Origin: Candidatus Woesearchaeota archaeon
Lineage (GTDB): Archaea > Nanobdellota > Nanobdellia > Woesearchaeales > 21-14-0-10-32-9
Assembly (NCBI GenBank): GCA_020854775.1
Contig: JAHKLZ010000018.1
Span: 1 to 64,000, forward strand
DNA length: 64,000 nucleotides
Direction: 5' to 3'
Below, piece after piece: positions 24,584-33,715 of the stretch. Positions within the stretch are counted from its first letter, which is position 1, and every line of letters starts with the position of its first letter. Below the pieces are notes generated by a model that ran no database searches, had not been told where the DNA came from, and saw nothing but the letters and a program-made list of their open reading frames with translations. Both the position numbers and the translations under genes were made by a program.

Positions 24584-25873
24584 TTATTTTTTTATTGTTT
24601 CTAATTTTGTTTTTCCGTACATGTATGGTTGTAGTGCTTTTGGTATTGTTACGCTTCCATCTTTTTCTTGGTAGTTTTCTAGTATTGCCACCATGATTCT
24701 CGAGGTTGCTAGTGCTGTATTATTTAGTGTGTGTAAGTATTCATAAGTGTTGTTTTGTTTTCTGTGCATTTTTATGTTGGCTCTTCTTGCGTGGTAGTCT
24801 GTAAAGTTTGAGTTTGATCCGGTTTCTTTGTATTCTTTTTGTCTTGGCATCCATGTTTCTATGTCGTATTTTTTTGCTGCTAAATCTCCTATATCTCCTG
24901 TGCATATGTTTACTACGCGGTACGGTAATTCTAGTTTTTCGTATAGTTCTTCAGCATTTTTTTGTATTTCTTCATGATATTTCCATGATTCTTCTGGTTT
25001 GCATAATATTATTTGTTCTACTTTGTTGAATTGGTGCGTTCTGAATAATCCTTTAGTATCTATTCCTCTGCTTCCTACTTCTCTTCTGAAGCACATGCTG
25101 TATCCTATTAGTTTTATTGGTAGTTCGTCTTCTTGTAGTGTTTCGTCTTTGTATTGTGCTAATAGTGGATGCTCGGAAGTTGCGATTAGGTATGTGTTTT
25201 CTCCTTCTATTTTGTACATTACGTTTTCAAAGTCAGCCATGGATACTCCTGTTTCGTATGCTTCTCGGTTCATCATTAGTGGTGGTTCTACGTAGGTGTA
25301 TCCTTTTTTTATTAGTTCGTCTACTGAGAATCTTATTATTGCTTGGTTTAGTAATGCGAGATCTCCTTTTAGGAAGTAGAATCCGTGGCCCGCTATTTTT
25401 GCGCTTCTTTCGAAATCTGCTACGCCTAGGTTCTCTGCTATTTCTTGATGTGGTTTTAGTTCGAAATCTTGTTTTTTTGGTTTGCCTATTTTTTTTAGTT
25501 CTACGTTTTCTGTGTCATCTTTTCCGTAGGGAACTGAGTCGTGTAACATGTTAGGTATTGATTTTAAGTAATTATTTAGTTCTTTTTCTAATTCGAGTCT
25601 TTTTTCTTCTATTTTTTTTAGTTGTTCAGGTATTTTTTTGGCTTCTTCCAGTATCGGTGTTGGGTCTTTTCCTGTTTTTTTGGCTTCACTTATTAGTTTG
25701 CTTGTTTGGTTTCTCTTGCTTCTTATTTGGTCTTCTTCGTGTTTGAGTTCTCGCCATTCTTTATCTAGATTTATTGTTTTTTGTAGAAGTTTTATTTTTT
25801 CTGGGTCTTTTCTTCTTTCTAAGTTTTTTTGTACTTCTTCTGGTTTTTCTCTTATTAGTTTTATGTCGAACAT
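24584..25873 (-). CDS. serS: Seryl-tRNA synthetase
   Basis: 429 residues, the usual bacterial/archaeal type II length. Residues 1-110 form the long tRNA-binding coiled coil (IRSKRNQTSKLISEAKKTG). The class II core follows with motif 2 (YSMCFRREVGSRGIDTKGLFRTHQF in part) and motif 3 (TLNNTALATSRIMVAILENYQ). It charges tRNA-Ser with serine. It has its own start next to a divergent small-protein operon. Confidence 0.96.
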   Translation of the reverse strand: MFDIKLIREKPEEVQKNLERRKDPEKIKLLQKTINLDKEWRELKHEEDQIRSKRNQTSKLISEAKKTGKDPTPILEEAKKIPEQLKKIEEKRLELEKELNNYLKSIPNMLHDSVPYGKDDTENVELKKIGKPKKQDFELKPHQEIAENLGVADFERSAKIAGHGFYFLKGDLALLNQAIIRFSVDELIKKGYTYVEPPLMMNREAYETGVSMADFENVMYKIEGENTYLIATSEHPLLAQYKDETLQEDELPIKLIGYSMCFRREVGSRGIDTKGLFRTHQFNKVEQIILCKPEESWKYHEEIQKNAEELYEKLELPYRVVNICTGDIGDLAAKKYDIETWMPRQKEYKETGSNSNFTDYHARRANIKMHRKQNNTYEYLHTLNNTALATSRIMVAILENYQEKDGSVTIPKALQPYMYGKTKLETIKK

Positions 25874-26023
25874 TTTGTTAGAGGAGTTTTTTTATTATAA
25901 AAATGTTGTTATCTTTTTCAAAACCACTTAAAACTTATTATCACTTGAGAGTGGAAACATTTATATATTTGTTGTTGTTAATCTTTTTTAAATTTTTTAA
26001 TTAATTTATTAGAGGTAATTTTT

Positions 26024-26359
26024 ATGGATAAAAAAATGGAAGTTTTGAAAAAAGCAGTTATGAGTGTTAATGACGCTAAGCATAGTTATAAAAAAGTTTT
26101 GGAAGATACAAGGAGTAAGATTACGACTATTCAATTCATGCTGAACAATGAACGATTTCCTGTTTCTGAGTCCATTGATACTGTTCTTGATGAATTTAAA
26201 AATCTTAAGGCTCAGGAAAGAGTATTAATTAGTAATTTGTCTGGTTTAAGTGTTGTTCAATCTGAACTTAAAGATCCTTGTTATTTGAGCTTGGTTGGTA
26301 AAGTTACTAGTTCGGCTGTTTCTAATGCTTATGCTTTGAATGGAAATAATTATTTGTAA
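26024..26359 (+). CDS. Small helical protein of unknown function
   Basis: 111 residues, AGAGGTAA before the ATG. Residues 1-80 are helical with heptad-like spacing (LKKAVMSVNDAKHSYKKVL), and the end is less ordered. No recognised motif. It is first of two close genes (15-base gap), with a TATA-like TTTATATAT about 60 bases upstream. Confidence 0.6.
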   Translation: MDKKMEVLKKAVMSVNDAKHSYKKVLEDTRSKITTIQFMLNNERFPVSESIDTVLDEFKNLKAQERVLISNLSGLSVVQSELKDPCYLSLVGKVTSSAVSNAYALNGNNYL

Positions 26360-26374
26360 TTAGGTGAATTTTTT

Positions 26375-26785
26375 ATGAATGAAGTTAAACTTGGTTTGAT
26401 AAGAACAAGTATTTTTAGTGGTTTGTTAGTTGGTTTGATGTATTTAGCTAGTACTTACTTGGTTGGTGATAAGCCTAAGCATCCTGGTATTATTTCTAAG
26501 GGTTTGCCTGAGAGTCATTTTGTTTTTGATTATTCTTTGAATAATACTAACGTTGTTACTAGTATTAGTATTGATACCGCTAAATTTAATTATGATAAGT
26601 TTGTTAATGATAAAGGTGTTAAAACTTTTTCAGGTCCTGTTTTTTATGAGCAAGTCATTTTTAATAAGGATTTTAATTTTTCTGATTTCAATAAAGGAAT
26701 TTATGATTCTAAATTAAGAATTGATAGGTTTGGTTCTGTTAGTGTTGCTCCTGATTCTTTAGAGCACGTGTTAAAGAAATTCTAA
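26375..26785 (+). CDS. Membrane-anchored protein of unknown function
   Basis: 136 residues. A single helix at about 11-30 (TSIFSGLLVGLMYLASTYLV) anchors it, with the remainder probably outside. The outer part alternates beta-like segments (NNTNVVTSISIDTAKFNY) and has no Cys. AGGTGAA precedes the ATG. It is probably co-transcribed with the upstream helical protein. No family recognised. Confidence 0.6.
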   Translation: MNEVKLGLIRTSIFSGLLVGLMYLASTYLVGDKPKHPGIISKGLPESHFVFDYSLNNTNVVTSISIDTAKFNYDKFVNDKGVKTFSGPVFYEQVIFNKDFNFSDFNKGIYDSKLRIDRFGSVSVAPDSLEHVLKKF

Positions 26786-26832
26786 TTTGTTTAATGAAAA
26801 AATATAAATAAGACTTGAGCTATTTTTTGTTA

Positions 26833-27192
26833 ATGGTTAAAATTCATGGCTCTGTATGGATGATTCTCGGCGTGTTAATGGCTGTTTATTCTAAGTTTAT
26901 TCAAAGTAAGATTCAGAAGAGTAGTTTGTCTTTGTTTTTTTGGGTTGGTATTGGTTTCGTTGTTTTTGGAGTTTTTAGGTTGATTATTGATTATGTTTTA
27001 AGTGATTCTTCTAAAAAATCTAGAAAAGATAATGATGTTGATTCTGTTTTGGATCGTTTAAAGAAAGAAAAAGATGAAATGTCTAAGAATCATGTTTATT
27101 CTAGCAAAGAAATTATTTCTTGTGCTAGGTGCGGTACTAGGCATTATAGTAATAGTAATTTTTGTCATATGTGTGGTTATTCTTTAAAGTGA
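26833..27192 (+). CDS. Two-helix membrane protein with C-terminal zinc ribbon
   Basis: 119 residues from ATG 26833; a TATA-like AATATAAATA at 26801-26810 predicts a leaderless start here and argues against a TTG at 26815. Two transmembrane helices (about 9-27 and 35-60) are followed by a charged linker and a zinc ribbon CARCGTRHYS-x6-CHMCGYSLK at the end. Similar layouts occur in membrane-tethered zinc-ribbon proteins of unknown role. It ends one base before the convergent RFC gene. Confidence 0.65.
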   Translation: MVKIHGSVWMILGVLMAVYSKFIQSKIQKSSLSLFFWVGIGFVVFGVFRLIIDYVLSDSSKKSRKDNDVDSVLDRLKKEKDEMSKNHVYSSKEIISCARCGTRHYSNSNFCHMCGYSLK

Positions 27193-28158
27193 TTATTTTA
27201 GCAATATGAACTTTGCGAGTAGTGCTTCTAGTTGTATGTATTCGTCGCTTCCTTCTACCATTCTGAATTCTGCTTCTCCGCATGCTTTTATCATTTCTAG
27301 TTTTGATTTGTTGCTTACTTGGGAGTTCCATGCTTCTTTTTGTATTTGTTTTATTATGTCTATGCCTGATAATCCTTGTTTTATCATTGTTTCTAAGAGT
27401 AGTTTTCTTGCTTCTTGAAAGTTTTCTTGGAAGCATAATTCTAGTATTTTTCTGATATCTTTTGGTTCTGCGAAGCTCGCTACTGAGTATATGCTTTCTT
27501 CATCTATGTTCTTGGTTAGGGATGACGTGCTTTGCATTATGTTTTCTAGTTTTCTACAGTCTCCTCCTGATACTTGGTACAGGGCTTCTTTTGCTGAATC
27601 TGTTATTTCTAATCCTTCTTTTTTTGCTATTGCTTCTATGATTTCTATTATTTCTTTTTTTGGTATTGGTTTGAATTTGAATACTGCGCATCTGCTTTGT
27701 ATGGGGTCTAAGATTTTACTGCTGTAGTTGCATGATAATATGAACCTAGTGGTTTGTGTGTAGTTTTCCATTGTTCTTCTTAGTGCTTGTTGTGCTTCTC
27801 TTGTTAGTGCGTCCGATTCGTCTAAGTATATGATTTTGAATGGTGCGTCTCCCAGGGTTTTTGTTCTTGCGAAGTCTTTTACTTTTTGTCTTATCACATC
27901 TATTCCTCTTTCATCTGACGCGTTTAGTTCTAAGAAGTTTTCTCTCCATTCTTCTCCAAATAATTGTTTCACTATTACTAGTGCCAGAGTAGTTTTTCCT
28001 ACTCCTGCTGGGCCTGAGAATAATAGGTGAGGCATATTTTTTGTTTTAACGAAGGATTCTACTCTTTGCACTATGGGTTCTTGTCCTTTTATTTCTTTGA
28101 ATGTTTGTGGTCTGTATTTCTCTGTCCATATGCTGTATTCGTTTATTTTAATGTCCAT
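27193..28158 (-). CDS. rfcS: Replication factor C small subunit (clamp loader)
   Basis: 321 residues, normal length. The AAA+ motifs are complete: WTEKYRPQTFKEIKGQE, Walker A in FSGPAGVGKTTLA, Walker B IIYLDESDAL (DExx box), sensor 1 with SCNYSSKI and the SRC motif of clamp loaders (PIQSRCAVF). It loads the PCNA ring on primer-template DNA. The large subunit is not in the window. Confidence 0.96.
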   Translation of the reverse strand: MDIKINEYSIWTEKYRPQTFKEIKGQEPIVQRVESFVKTKNMPHLLFSGPAGVGKTTLALVIVKQLFGEEWRENFLELNASDERGIDVIRQKVKDFARTKTLGDAPFKIIYLDESDALTREAQQALRRTMENYTQTTRFILSCNYSSKILDPIQSRCAVFKFKPIPKKEIIEIIEAIAKKEGLEITDSAKEALYQVSGGDCRKLENIMQSTSSLTKNIDEESIYSVASFAEPKDIRKILELCFQENFQEARKLLLETMIKQGLSGIDIIKQIQKEAWNSQVSNKSKLEMIKACGEAEFRMVEGSDEYIQLEALLAKFILLK

Positions 28159-28198
28159 GTTTTGAGGGAAAGAAATTGTTTTTATATAGTTTGTTGTT

Positions 28199-28219
28199 AA
28201 AAGAAAAAAAAGAAAAAAA
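28199..28219 (-). terminator. T-rich terminator of the lipoprotein gene cluster
   Basis: On the minus strand this reads as runs of seven to eight T separated by single C, immediately after the stop of the last lipoprotein gene and before the RFC start. Archaeal transcription typically ends at such T tracts. Confidence 0.5.
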
Positions 28220-28232
28220 AGTTTTTTTGGGT

Positions 28233-29189
28233 TTATTCAGGTGTGTATACTACTGTTACTGTTTCGTCTATGTACGTTGAATAGTCGTATCCTAGTGTTA
28301 TTCTGAATGGTTGCACTCTTGTGTTTCTGTCTGCTAGTGTTATTGTACAAGATACTTCTCTTGGTTCGTTCTTCGTCAAGGTTATGTATCCTGATGAGCT
28401 ATCTCCTCCTATTAAACCTATGCATCTTACTTCGTCTGTTGTTCCTGTTACTAGTCCTGTTACGCTTACGAATACTCTTTCTTCATCTTGTTGAGCAGTA
28501 CTACATTCTGTGTTTGTTCTTGAGACTTTTCCTGCTGGATTAAGATCTTTTTGTTGTATTGAGAATGTTATTGTGGATTTATCTCTTCCTTGTGGTGCTT
28601 GTCTTATGCTTGTTACTTGTACTGGTGCTCCTGAGTTTGATACTGTTCTTTCACCACTTACTTTACATAAGTCTCCTGCTCTGTCATCGTTGTAATTTTC
28701 TTTTACACAAATATCTGTTATTGCTATTGTTTCGTATGTGTAACAAGCTTTTGCTCTAAAAGTAAAAGGTACATTTGCTGGAGCACTTAGTTGATAATTT
28801 AATCCTTCAAATACTACAGGTATTGATGGTGATGTTATTATTGATCCGTCCGGACTTTTTCTTACTGCGAATAAGTCATCTTCTGGGTGTGCTATTAAGT
28901 CGTTGTTTGTTACTCCGAAAGAACTAGCTGAGAATCCTTCTAGTTTTACGAATACATCTTCTCTTAGAACTTCGTGTTCCCCTCTATTTGTTAGTTCTAT
29001 TACTACGTCAAAAGGTTCTTGTCCTCCATCTGATACTTTTTCTGGGGGCGCGTTTGTTACAAAGGACATTTCTATTCCTTTTGTTCCACCAACAAATCCT
29101 GTTTGTTGATTTGGAGCTTGTCCTTCTTCGCACGCAGTTAATAATAGTAGTGTAACTGCGAGTATTATTAATAGTATTTTTTGTTTCAT
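28233..29189 (-). CDS. Lipoprotein, third of three paralogues
   Basis: 318 residues. A signal peptide ends in a lipobox LLTAC with the lipidated Cys at 20. Next comes the shared motif GTKGIEMSFVTNAPPEKV, then a beta domain (DVVIELTNRGEHEV), then a Cys module: ACYTYET, ICVKEN, LCK, SGAPVQVTSI. A second beta domain with three Cys follows. This order is the same in the two upstream genes, so the three are tandem paralogues. AGGAGG precedes the ATG. The folds look immunoglobulin-like (CARDB type), suited to extracellular binding. Function unknown. Confidence 0.75.
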   Translation of the reverse strand: MKQKILLIILAVTLLLLTACEEGQAPNQQTGFVGGTKGIEMSFVTNAPPEKVSDGGQEPFDVVIELTNRGEHEVLREDVFVKLEGFSASSFGVTNNDLIAHPEDDLFAVRKSPDGSIITSPSIPVVFEGLNYQLSAPANVPFTFRAKACYTYETIAITDICVKENYNDDRAGDLCKVSGERTVSNSGAPVQVTSIRQAPQGRDKSTITFSIQQKDLNPAGKVSRTNTECSTAQQDEERVFVSVTGLVTGTTDEVRCIGLIGGDSSSGYITLTKNEPREVSCTITLADRNTRVQPFRITLGYDYSTYIDETVTVVYTPE

Positions 29190-29222
29190 ATTTTTACCTC
29201 CTTTAGGGTTTTTTTTGTTTGA

Positions 29223-30542
29223 TTATCTTACTCTTCTAACTGTTATTGGTGGTGCAGGCGCGTGTTTTTCGTATCCGTACCATAGTTCTAGTCTCAGTGG
29301 TGTTTCGTATGCGCTTCCTATGTATGCTGAGTCTGCGATGTCGTATCTGCATCTTAGTGTTGCTTCGTTTGTTCTTGGATCTAGTCTCATTCTGAACGTG
29401 TTTCCACAATCTAGTAATCTGTCTTCCATTATTGCATATCCTACGTATATCACGTTTTTCATTGAGTCTCTTACCGTTGATGGATAATATGGGCTGCAGT
29501 ATTCTAAGTATCCTACGTCCCAGACTTCTCCCCCGCCTATATTTCTTATTGTCATTTCTATGAATACGTTGCTTCCTGTGTTTTCTGTTCTTATGTTGGT
29601 TACTGCGACTGGTGCTCCTTGTGAGCTTTGTATTTTTTGTGAGTAGTCACTGCATACTTTTTTTTCTGATGAGAATGGATCAGGGTCTATGCATACTTGT
29701 GGACTTACATAAGTCGTGTATGCGTAGCACGTTCTTATTTGATAATTTAATGTGTAGTAATCTGTTCCTGCTGGCCAAGGTCCTACCATTTGCATTTGGA
29801 ATGTTTTATAGTCTGCTTCTCCTCCTGGGAATTGAGGGTTGTTTCCGTGTAAGTAGAATGATGCTCCTCCGAATGATTCAAAGTCTAGTGATGATACTAA
29901 TAGCATTAGTGATCTTCCAAAATTTAGAAGTCCTAGGTTTGATCCTAGTGAGAATTGTGTTAGTTCTCCATCTCTTAGTTGTAATCTTACATCGTTTATT
30001 CCTAAGTCTACCACTCTTTGAAATATTGGTATGTTTTCTGCTAGTGTTCTGAAGTTTACATCTATGTTTGTTCTGTCGCCGTATTTGCTTATTCCTCCTC
30101 CTGTGCATCTAGTCATGAAGTTCCATGTTCCTACGTCTTTTATGTCGCCTACGTTGAAGATGTCTAAGTAGCATGCTTGTGATGTTCTTAATCCGTCTAC
30201 TGGTCTTTTTCCCATTGAGTCTATTCTGAATAAGTCAAATGTTGTTAGGCTTATTCCTGTTAGGAATACTGCGCCGTACGCGTCTGATGCTCCTTTGTTA
30301 TCTACTCTTAGGTTTACTTCCACCATGTTTCCTTCAGCGGTTCCTGCGTCTAAAGTGTTGTAATAGAAATTTGTTGGTGGTCTATTCATGTAGGTTTCTA
30401 CTCCTTGTGATCCTACGAAGTATCTGCAGTGGTCTCCTGTGCATGCTGGTGTTCTTCCAGGCATTCCACTGCACGCAGTTATTAGCAGTAAAGACATTAT
30501 TAGACTTGTTAGTATTATTTTTTTCACGAGCTCTTTTTTCAT
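29223..30542 (-). CDS. Lipoprotein, second of three paralogues
   Basis: 439 residues from ATG 30542, with GTGAT 5 bases upstream. The lipobox is LITAC, Cys at 24. It shares GSQGVETYMNRPP, a beta domain, the Cys module (TCYAYTT, VCIDPD, VCS, QGAPVAVTNI) and the final three-Cys domain (YCSPYY, DCGN, RCRYD) with its neighbours, but carries about 100 additional residues before the Cys module. Probably exposed on the outer face of the membrane. No known function. Confidence 0.75.
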   Translation of the reverse strand: MKKELVKKIILTSLIMSLLLITACSGMPGRTPACTGDHCRYFVGSQGVETYMNRPPTNFYYNTLDAGTAEGNMVEVNLRVDNKGASDAYGAVFLTGISLTTFDLFRIDSMGKRPVDGLRTSQACYLDIFNVGDIKDVGTWNFMTRCTGGGISKYGDRTNIDVNFRTLAENIPIFQRVVDLGINDVRLQLRDGELTQFSLGSNLGLLNFGRSLMLLVSSLDFESFGGASFYLHGNNPQFPGGEADYKTFQMQMVGPWPAGTDYYTLNYQIRTCYAYTTYVSPQVCIDPDPFSSEKKVCSDYSQKIQSSQGAPVAVTNIRTENTGSNVFIEMTIRNIGGGEVWDVGYLEYCSPYYPSTVRDSMKNVIYVGYAIMEDRLLDCGNTFRMRLDPRTNEATLRCRYDIADSAYIGSAYETPLRLELWYGYEKHAPAPPITVRRVR

Positions 30543-30607
30543 TTTTATCACGCTTATGTTGTTTAATTTGATACGATTAGTATATAAATATTGCTTTTTG
30601 TTTTTTT

Positions 30608-31687
30608 TTATGATGTTCTTTGTATTCTTATTGGTTTAGTTATTGATTCTCTGTAGTAGTAGTCTAGTTCTATATATAATGGTACTTCTAGGTTTTGTCT
30701 TAAGTATCCTGTTTGGTTCGGGTGTAATCTACACGTTATGAAATCTGATGATAGTGCTAGGTTTAATGTGTTTTTTGTTCCGCAATCCATGTCTAGTCCG
30801 TCTAGTGTCGCGTTTAGTAATTTTACTTTGTTGTGGTCTCTGTACATGAATGATTCGTCTCTGAATGTACATAAGTTCATTGTTTCTGTGTTTTCTTGTT
30901 TTGATATGAATACATCTCCTCTTCCTAAGTTTCTTGCATATATTCTTATTACGGGTTCTACTAGTACTAATGTTCCTGCTCCTGATGTTAGTTCTAGTCC
31001 TATTAGTTCTCCTGTTTCGTTAACTACGGGTGCGTGGCTGTCTGTTACTGGTGATTCTATGAATCCCATTGGTAGTATGTCTACTTCTATCTTTGTTATC
31101 GCGATGGGTGCTCCTTGGTTTGAATGAATATATGTTTCTCTGTTTCTACATATTGGGTTTTTGTCTACTCCGTATATGTCTGTGTCTAAGCATATTGTTT
31201 GTGTTAGGAATGTTTTGTAAGGATAGCAAGCTACTAATTCTATGTTCGTTGTTGGTGTTTCTCTTGTTCCTAGTATTTGTAAAACGTTTAGTCTTGTTAA
31301 GGGCAGTAGTAGTCTTTCTCCTGCGGGCCATTCTTGTGATTTTCCTGCTAATTCATTTTTTAGTAGTCCTTCTGGGTTTTGTGATGTGAATAAGTATTCA
31401 TCTGTTAAGTCTTCTTTGAAGTATATGTCGTCGTATTTTAGGCTCAGTAATAATTCGTTTTCTGGTATGTTGTATGCTCCTTTGTTCCATATTTCTATCA
31501 TTATGTTTGTGAATGAATTTTCTTGTACTGTGTTTGGTGGTGCATTATTCATGAAGCTTAATTCTATTCCTTGTGTTCCTCTGTACGTGTCTGGTATTTG
31601 ATGGTTTGTTGCACATCCTTGTATTGTTATTAGTGTTAGTACTAGGAGTATTATTTTCGTTGTTTGTTTTTTTGTTTTTGTTTTCAT
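30608..31687 (-). CDS. Lipoprotein, first of three paralogues
   Basis: 359 residues. The signal peptide ends in TIQGC, the lipidated Cys at 25. GTQGIELSFMNNAPPNTV, ACYPYKT, ICLDTD, ICRNRE and QGAPIAITKI follow in the same order as in the other two. The last domain has LCTFRD, DCGTKN and TCRLHP. Its ATG overlaps the stop of the large membrane protein gene by 4 bases, tying the lipoproteins to that protein. Confidence 0.75.
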   Translation of the reverse strand: MKTKTKKQTTKIILLVLTLITIQGCATNHQIPDTYRGTQGIELSFMNNAPPNTVQENSFTNIMIEIWNKGAYNIPENELLLSLKYDDIYFKEDLTDEYLFTSQNPEGLLKNELAGKSQEWPAGERLLLPLTRLNVLQILGTRETPTTNIELVACYPYKTFLTQTICLDTDIYGVDKNPICRNRETYIHSNQGAPIAITKIEVDILPMGFIESPVTDSHAPVVNETGELIGLELTSGAGTLVLVEPVIRIYARNLGRGDVFISKQENTETMNLCTFRDESFMYRDHNKVKLLNATLDGLDMDCGTKNTLNLALSSDFITCRLHPNQTGYLRQNLEVPLYIELDYYYRESITKPIRIQRTS

Positions 31688-33684
31688 ATGTTTCTCACAT
31701 CTATGAATTCTCTTCTTGTTAATTTGTAATCGTATGTTGTTGATCCTGCTATTGTTATGTCTCTTTTTCCTGTCGGATCATTTAGTAGTGTTCTTGCTCC
31801 TGTTGCCGTTATTTCTGCGTTGCATGAAACTGTTAAGTATTTTCCTGGTAGTTCTTCGCTTACTTTGAATGAGTAAATATCGTATCCGGTTACTTTGTCT
31901 TTTGTTTTTTCTAGTTCTGTTCCTGTTATTCCACCAGGCATTATGCATTTTTCTTTTGATATTTGTATTTGTGGTGGAACTCTTATTTGGAACGTGTTTA
32001 CGCTTATTAGTTCTCCTCTCGCTGTTCCTGTTGGTGGTCTGTCATCTATTGTTATTCCTAGTGGTATGCTGTTTGTTTGATCTGTTTGTGTTGATATTGC
32101 TAGTGGTAATTCTAGGTTATCGTTTAGTCCTAGCATGATTGGTCCGTTTGTGTATATTGTTCTTATTCTTGGTTGGATGTTGTATCTTCTTTGTATATCT
32201 ACGTCATTTAAGTATAGGCTTGATAAGAAGTCTCGGTCCATGAATGATATTGTTATGTATGCCCATGTTTCGAAGTTAAATTCTACTTCGAAGAATACTT
32301 CGTATCTTCCTCTTGGTAAATTAGTTGAGTTGAATGAGCATTTTACTCCTCGGTAGTCTTCTCTGTATACATTTATTAGTTTTGGTGGATCCGTTGTTCC
32401 GTATGCTACGAATTCTCCTCTTGCATCTTTTGCGTAGCAACTCGTTGTTAGGTTTATTTCATCTACGAAGCTTCTCATTCTTAGTGTTGCGAATAGTTCT
32501 ACTGGTTGTCCTTCGTAGTATGTTCCCATTGTTCTTAGTTCTGTTATGAATACTCCTGTTAGTTCTTTGTTTTGTTCTACTTGTCCTGTGTAGTATTCTC
32601 CTAGTGAATCATTTCTTAGTTGAGTGTATGTATTGTTTAGCTGTGTGCCTATTCCTTTTATTGCGTTTAGTACACTTTCGAAGGGTGTTGATATTATTTT
32701 TATGGCTCCGCTTATAGCTATTCTAGTATCAAATCCTGATCCTGTTATTCCTGCTTGTTCTGATCCTAGTGTTGCTAGGTTTATCATTAGTGACATTAGT
32801 GAGAATGTTATTATTATGAATAATAGAACTGTTAGTCCTCTTACCCATCCTGATGGTTTTAATATTCCGTCTTTGAATCTGTCCCATCTCGTGGCTCCGT
32901 TTAATGAATAATCTATTCCTGATAAGTATAATAAGTATAATGCGTATATTGGTAGCATTAGTGAGAATCCTGCTATTATTTCTGTTACTTCTGGTGATAC
33001 TCCTAGTAATCTTACTGTGTAGTCTAGTAGTGGGATTATGAATAGTACTACTGCTGCTGGTTTAAAGAATTTGAAGAATGCGTGAAAGAAATGGCTTAGT
33101 TGTCCTACTAGTATTGATGTTAGTATTAATAGTATGAAGTATATTGTTATTCTTCCTTGTATGGCTCCTGAGTCTATTGATAGTCCTGTTAGTGTCCAAT
33201 CGATTATGTGAGCTATTAATGCGAGTAGCATTATTATTTCTGCTAGGAATCTGTCTTGAGGCATAGGTACGTTCTTTGATGATAATACATTACCTATTTT
33301 TTTGAATAGTGTTTTTCCTCCTCTGAGTATTCCTCGTCCTAAGTTTTTTGTGCCTCTTGCTGTTTTTCTTAGTCCTTGTCCTATGTTTCTTCCAGGAATA
33401 GTTGTTCCTTCTCCTATGTCTTCATAATTATTTTCTGGTTCCTCAGTTGTTTCTGATTCTTCATTTTTTTCTTCGTGTTCTTTTATTCTGTGATAATTAT
33501 TAGTTCTTACAAAAAAAGTTGTTTTTTTTCCATTACTTTGTATGTATAGTAATTGTACTCCTTCAGGGTCGCTCATAGGTTGTACTACTTCGCAAGTTAT
33601 TACGTCAGAACCATCAGCTTTTGTATAATCTACTTTATCTCCTTTTTTGTATGTTTTTCCGTTTATTTCTATTTCGTCGCTCAT
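31684..33684 (-). CDS. Large membrane protein with extracellular beta domains
   Basis: 666 residues. Residues 1-70 are a small beta domain (INGKTYKKGDKVDYTKADG), probably cytosolic. An acidic linker and a Gly/Arg/Lys-rich stretch (to about 135) follow, then five transmembrane helices (about 145-305), then about 350 residues of beta-rich sequence with a few Cys, probably outside (GTYYEGQPVELFATLRMRS; LPRGRYEVFFEVEF). It lies between an anchored protein and three lipoproteins with coupled starts, so it may be the membrane core of a complex. I recognise no family. Confidence 0.75.
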   Translation of the reverse strand: MSDEIEINGKTYKKGDKVDYTKADGSDVITCEVVQPMSDPEGVQLLYIQSNGKKTTFFVRTNNYHRIKEHEEKNEESETTEEPENNYEDIGEGTTIPGRNIGQGLRKTARGTKNLGRGILRGGKTLFKKIGNVLSSKNVPMPQDRFLAEIIMLLALIAHIIDWTLTGLSIDSGAIQGRITIYFILLILTSILVGQLSHFFHAFFKFFKPAAVVLFIIPLLDYTVRLLGVSPEVTEIIAGFSLMLPIYALYLLYLSGIDYSLNGATRWDRFKDGILKPSGWVRGLTVLLFIIITFSLMSLMINLATLGSEQAGITGSGFDTRIAISGAIKIISTPFESVLNAIKGIGTQLNNTYTQLRNDSLGEYYTGQVEQNKELTGVFITELRTMGTYYEGQPVELFATLRMRSFVDEINLTTSCYAKDARGEFVAYGTTDPPKLINVYREDYRGVKCSFNSTNLPRGRYEVFFEVEFNFETWAYITISFMDRDFLSSLYLNDVDIQRRYNIQPRIRTIYTNGPIMLGLNDNLELPLAISTQTDQTNSIPLGITIDDRPPTGTARGELISVNTFQIRVPPQIQISKEKCIMPGGITGTELEKTKDKVTGYDIYSFKVSEELPGKYLTVSCNAEITATGARTLLNDPTGKRDITIAGSTTYDYKLTRREFIDVRNI

Positions 33685-33715
33685 TTTTTCTTTAGAGAAT
33701 AGTTTGTTTTATTTT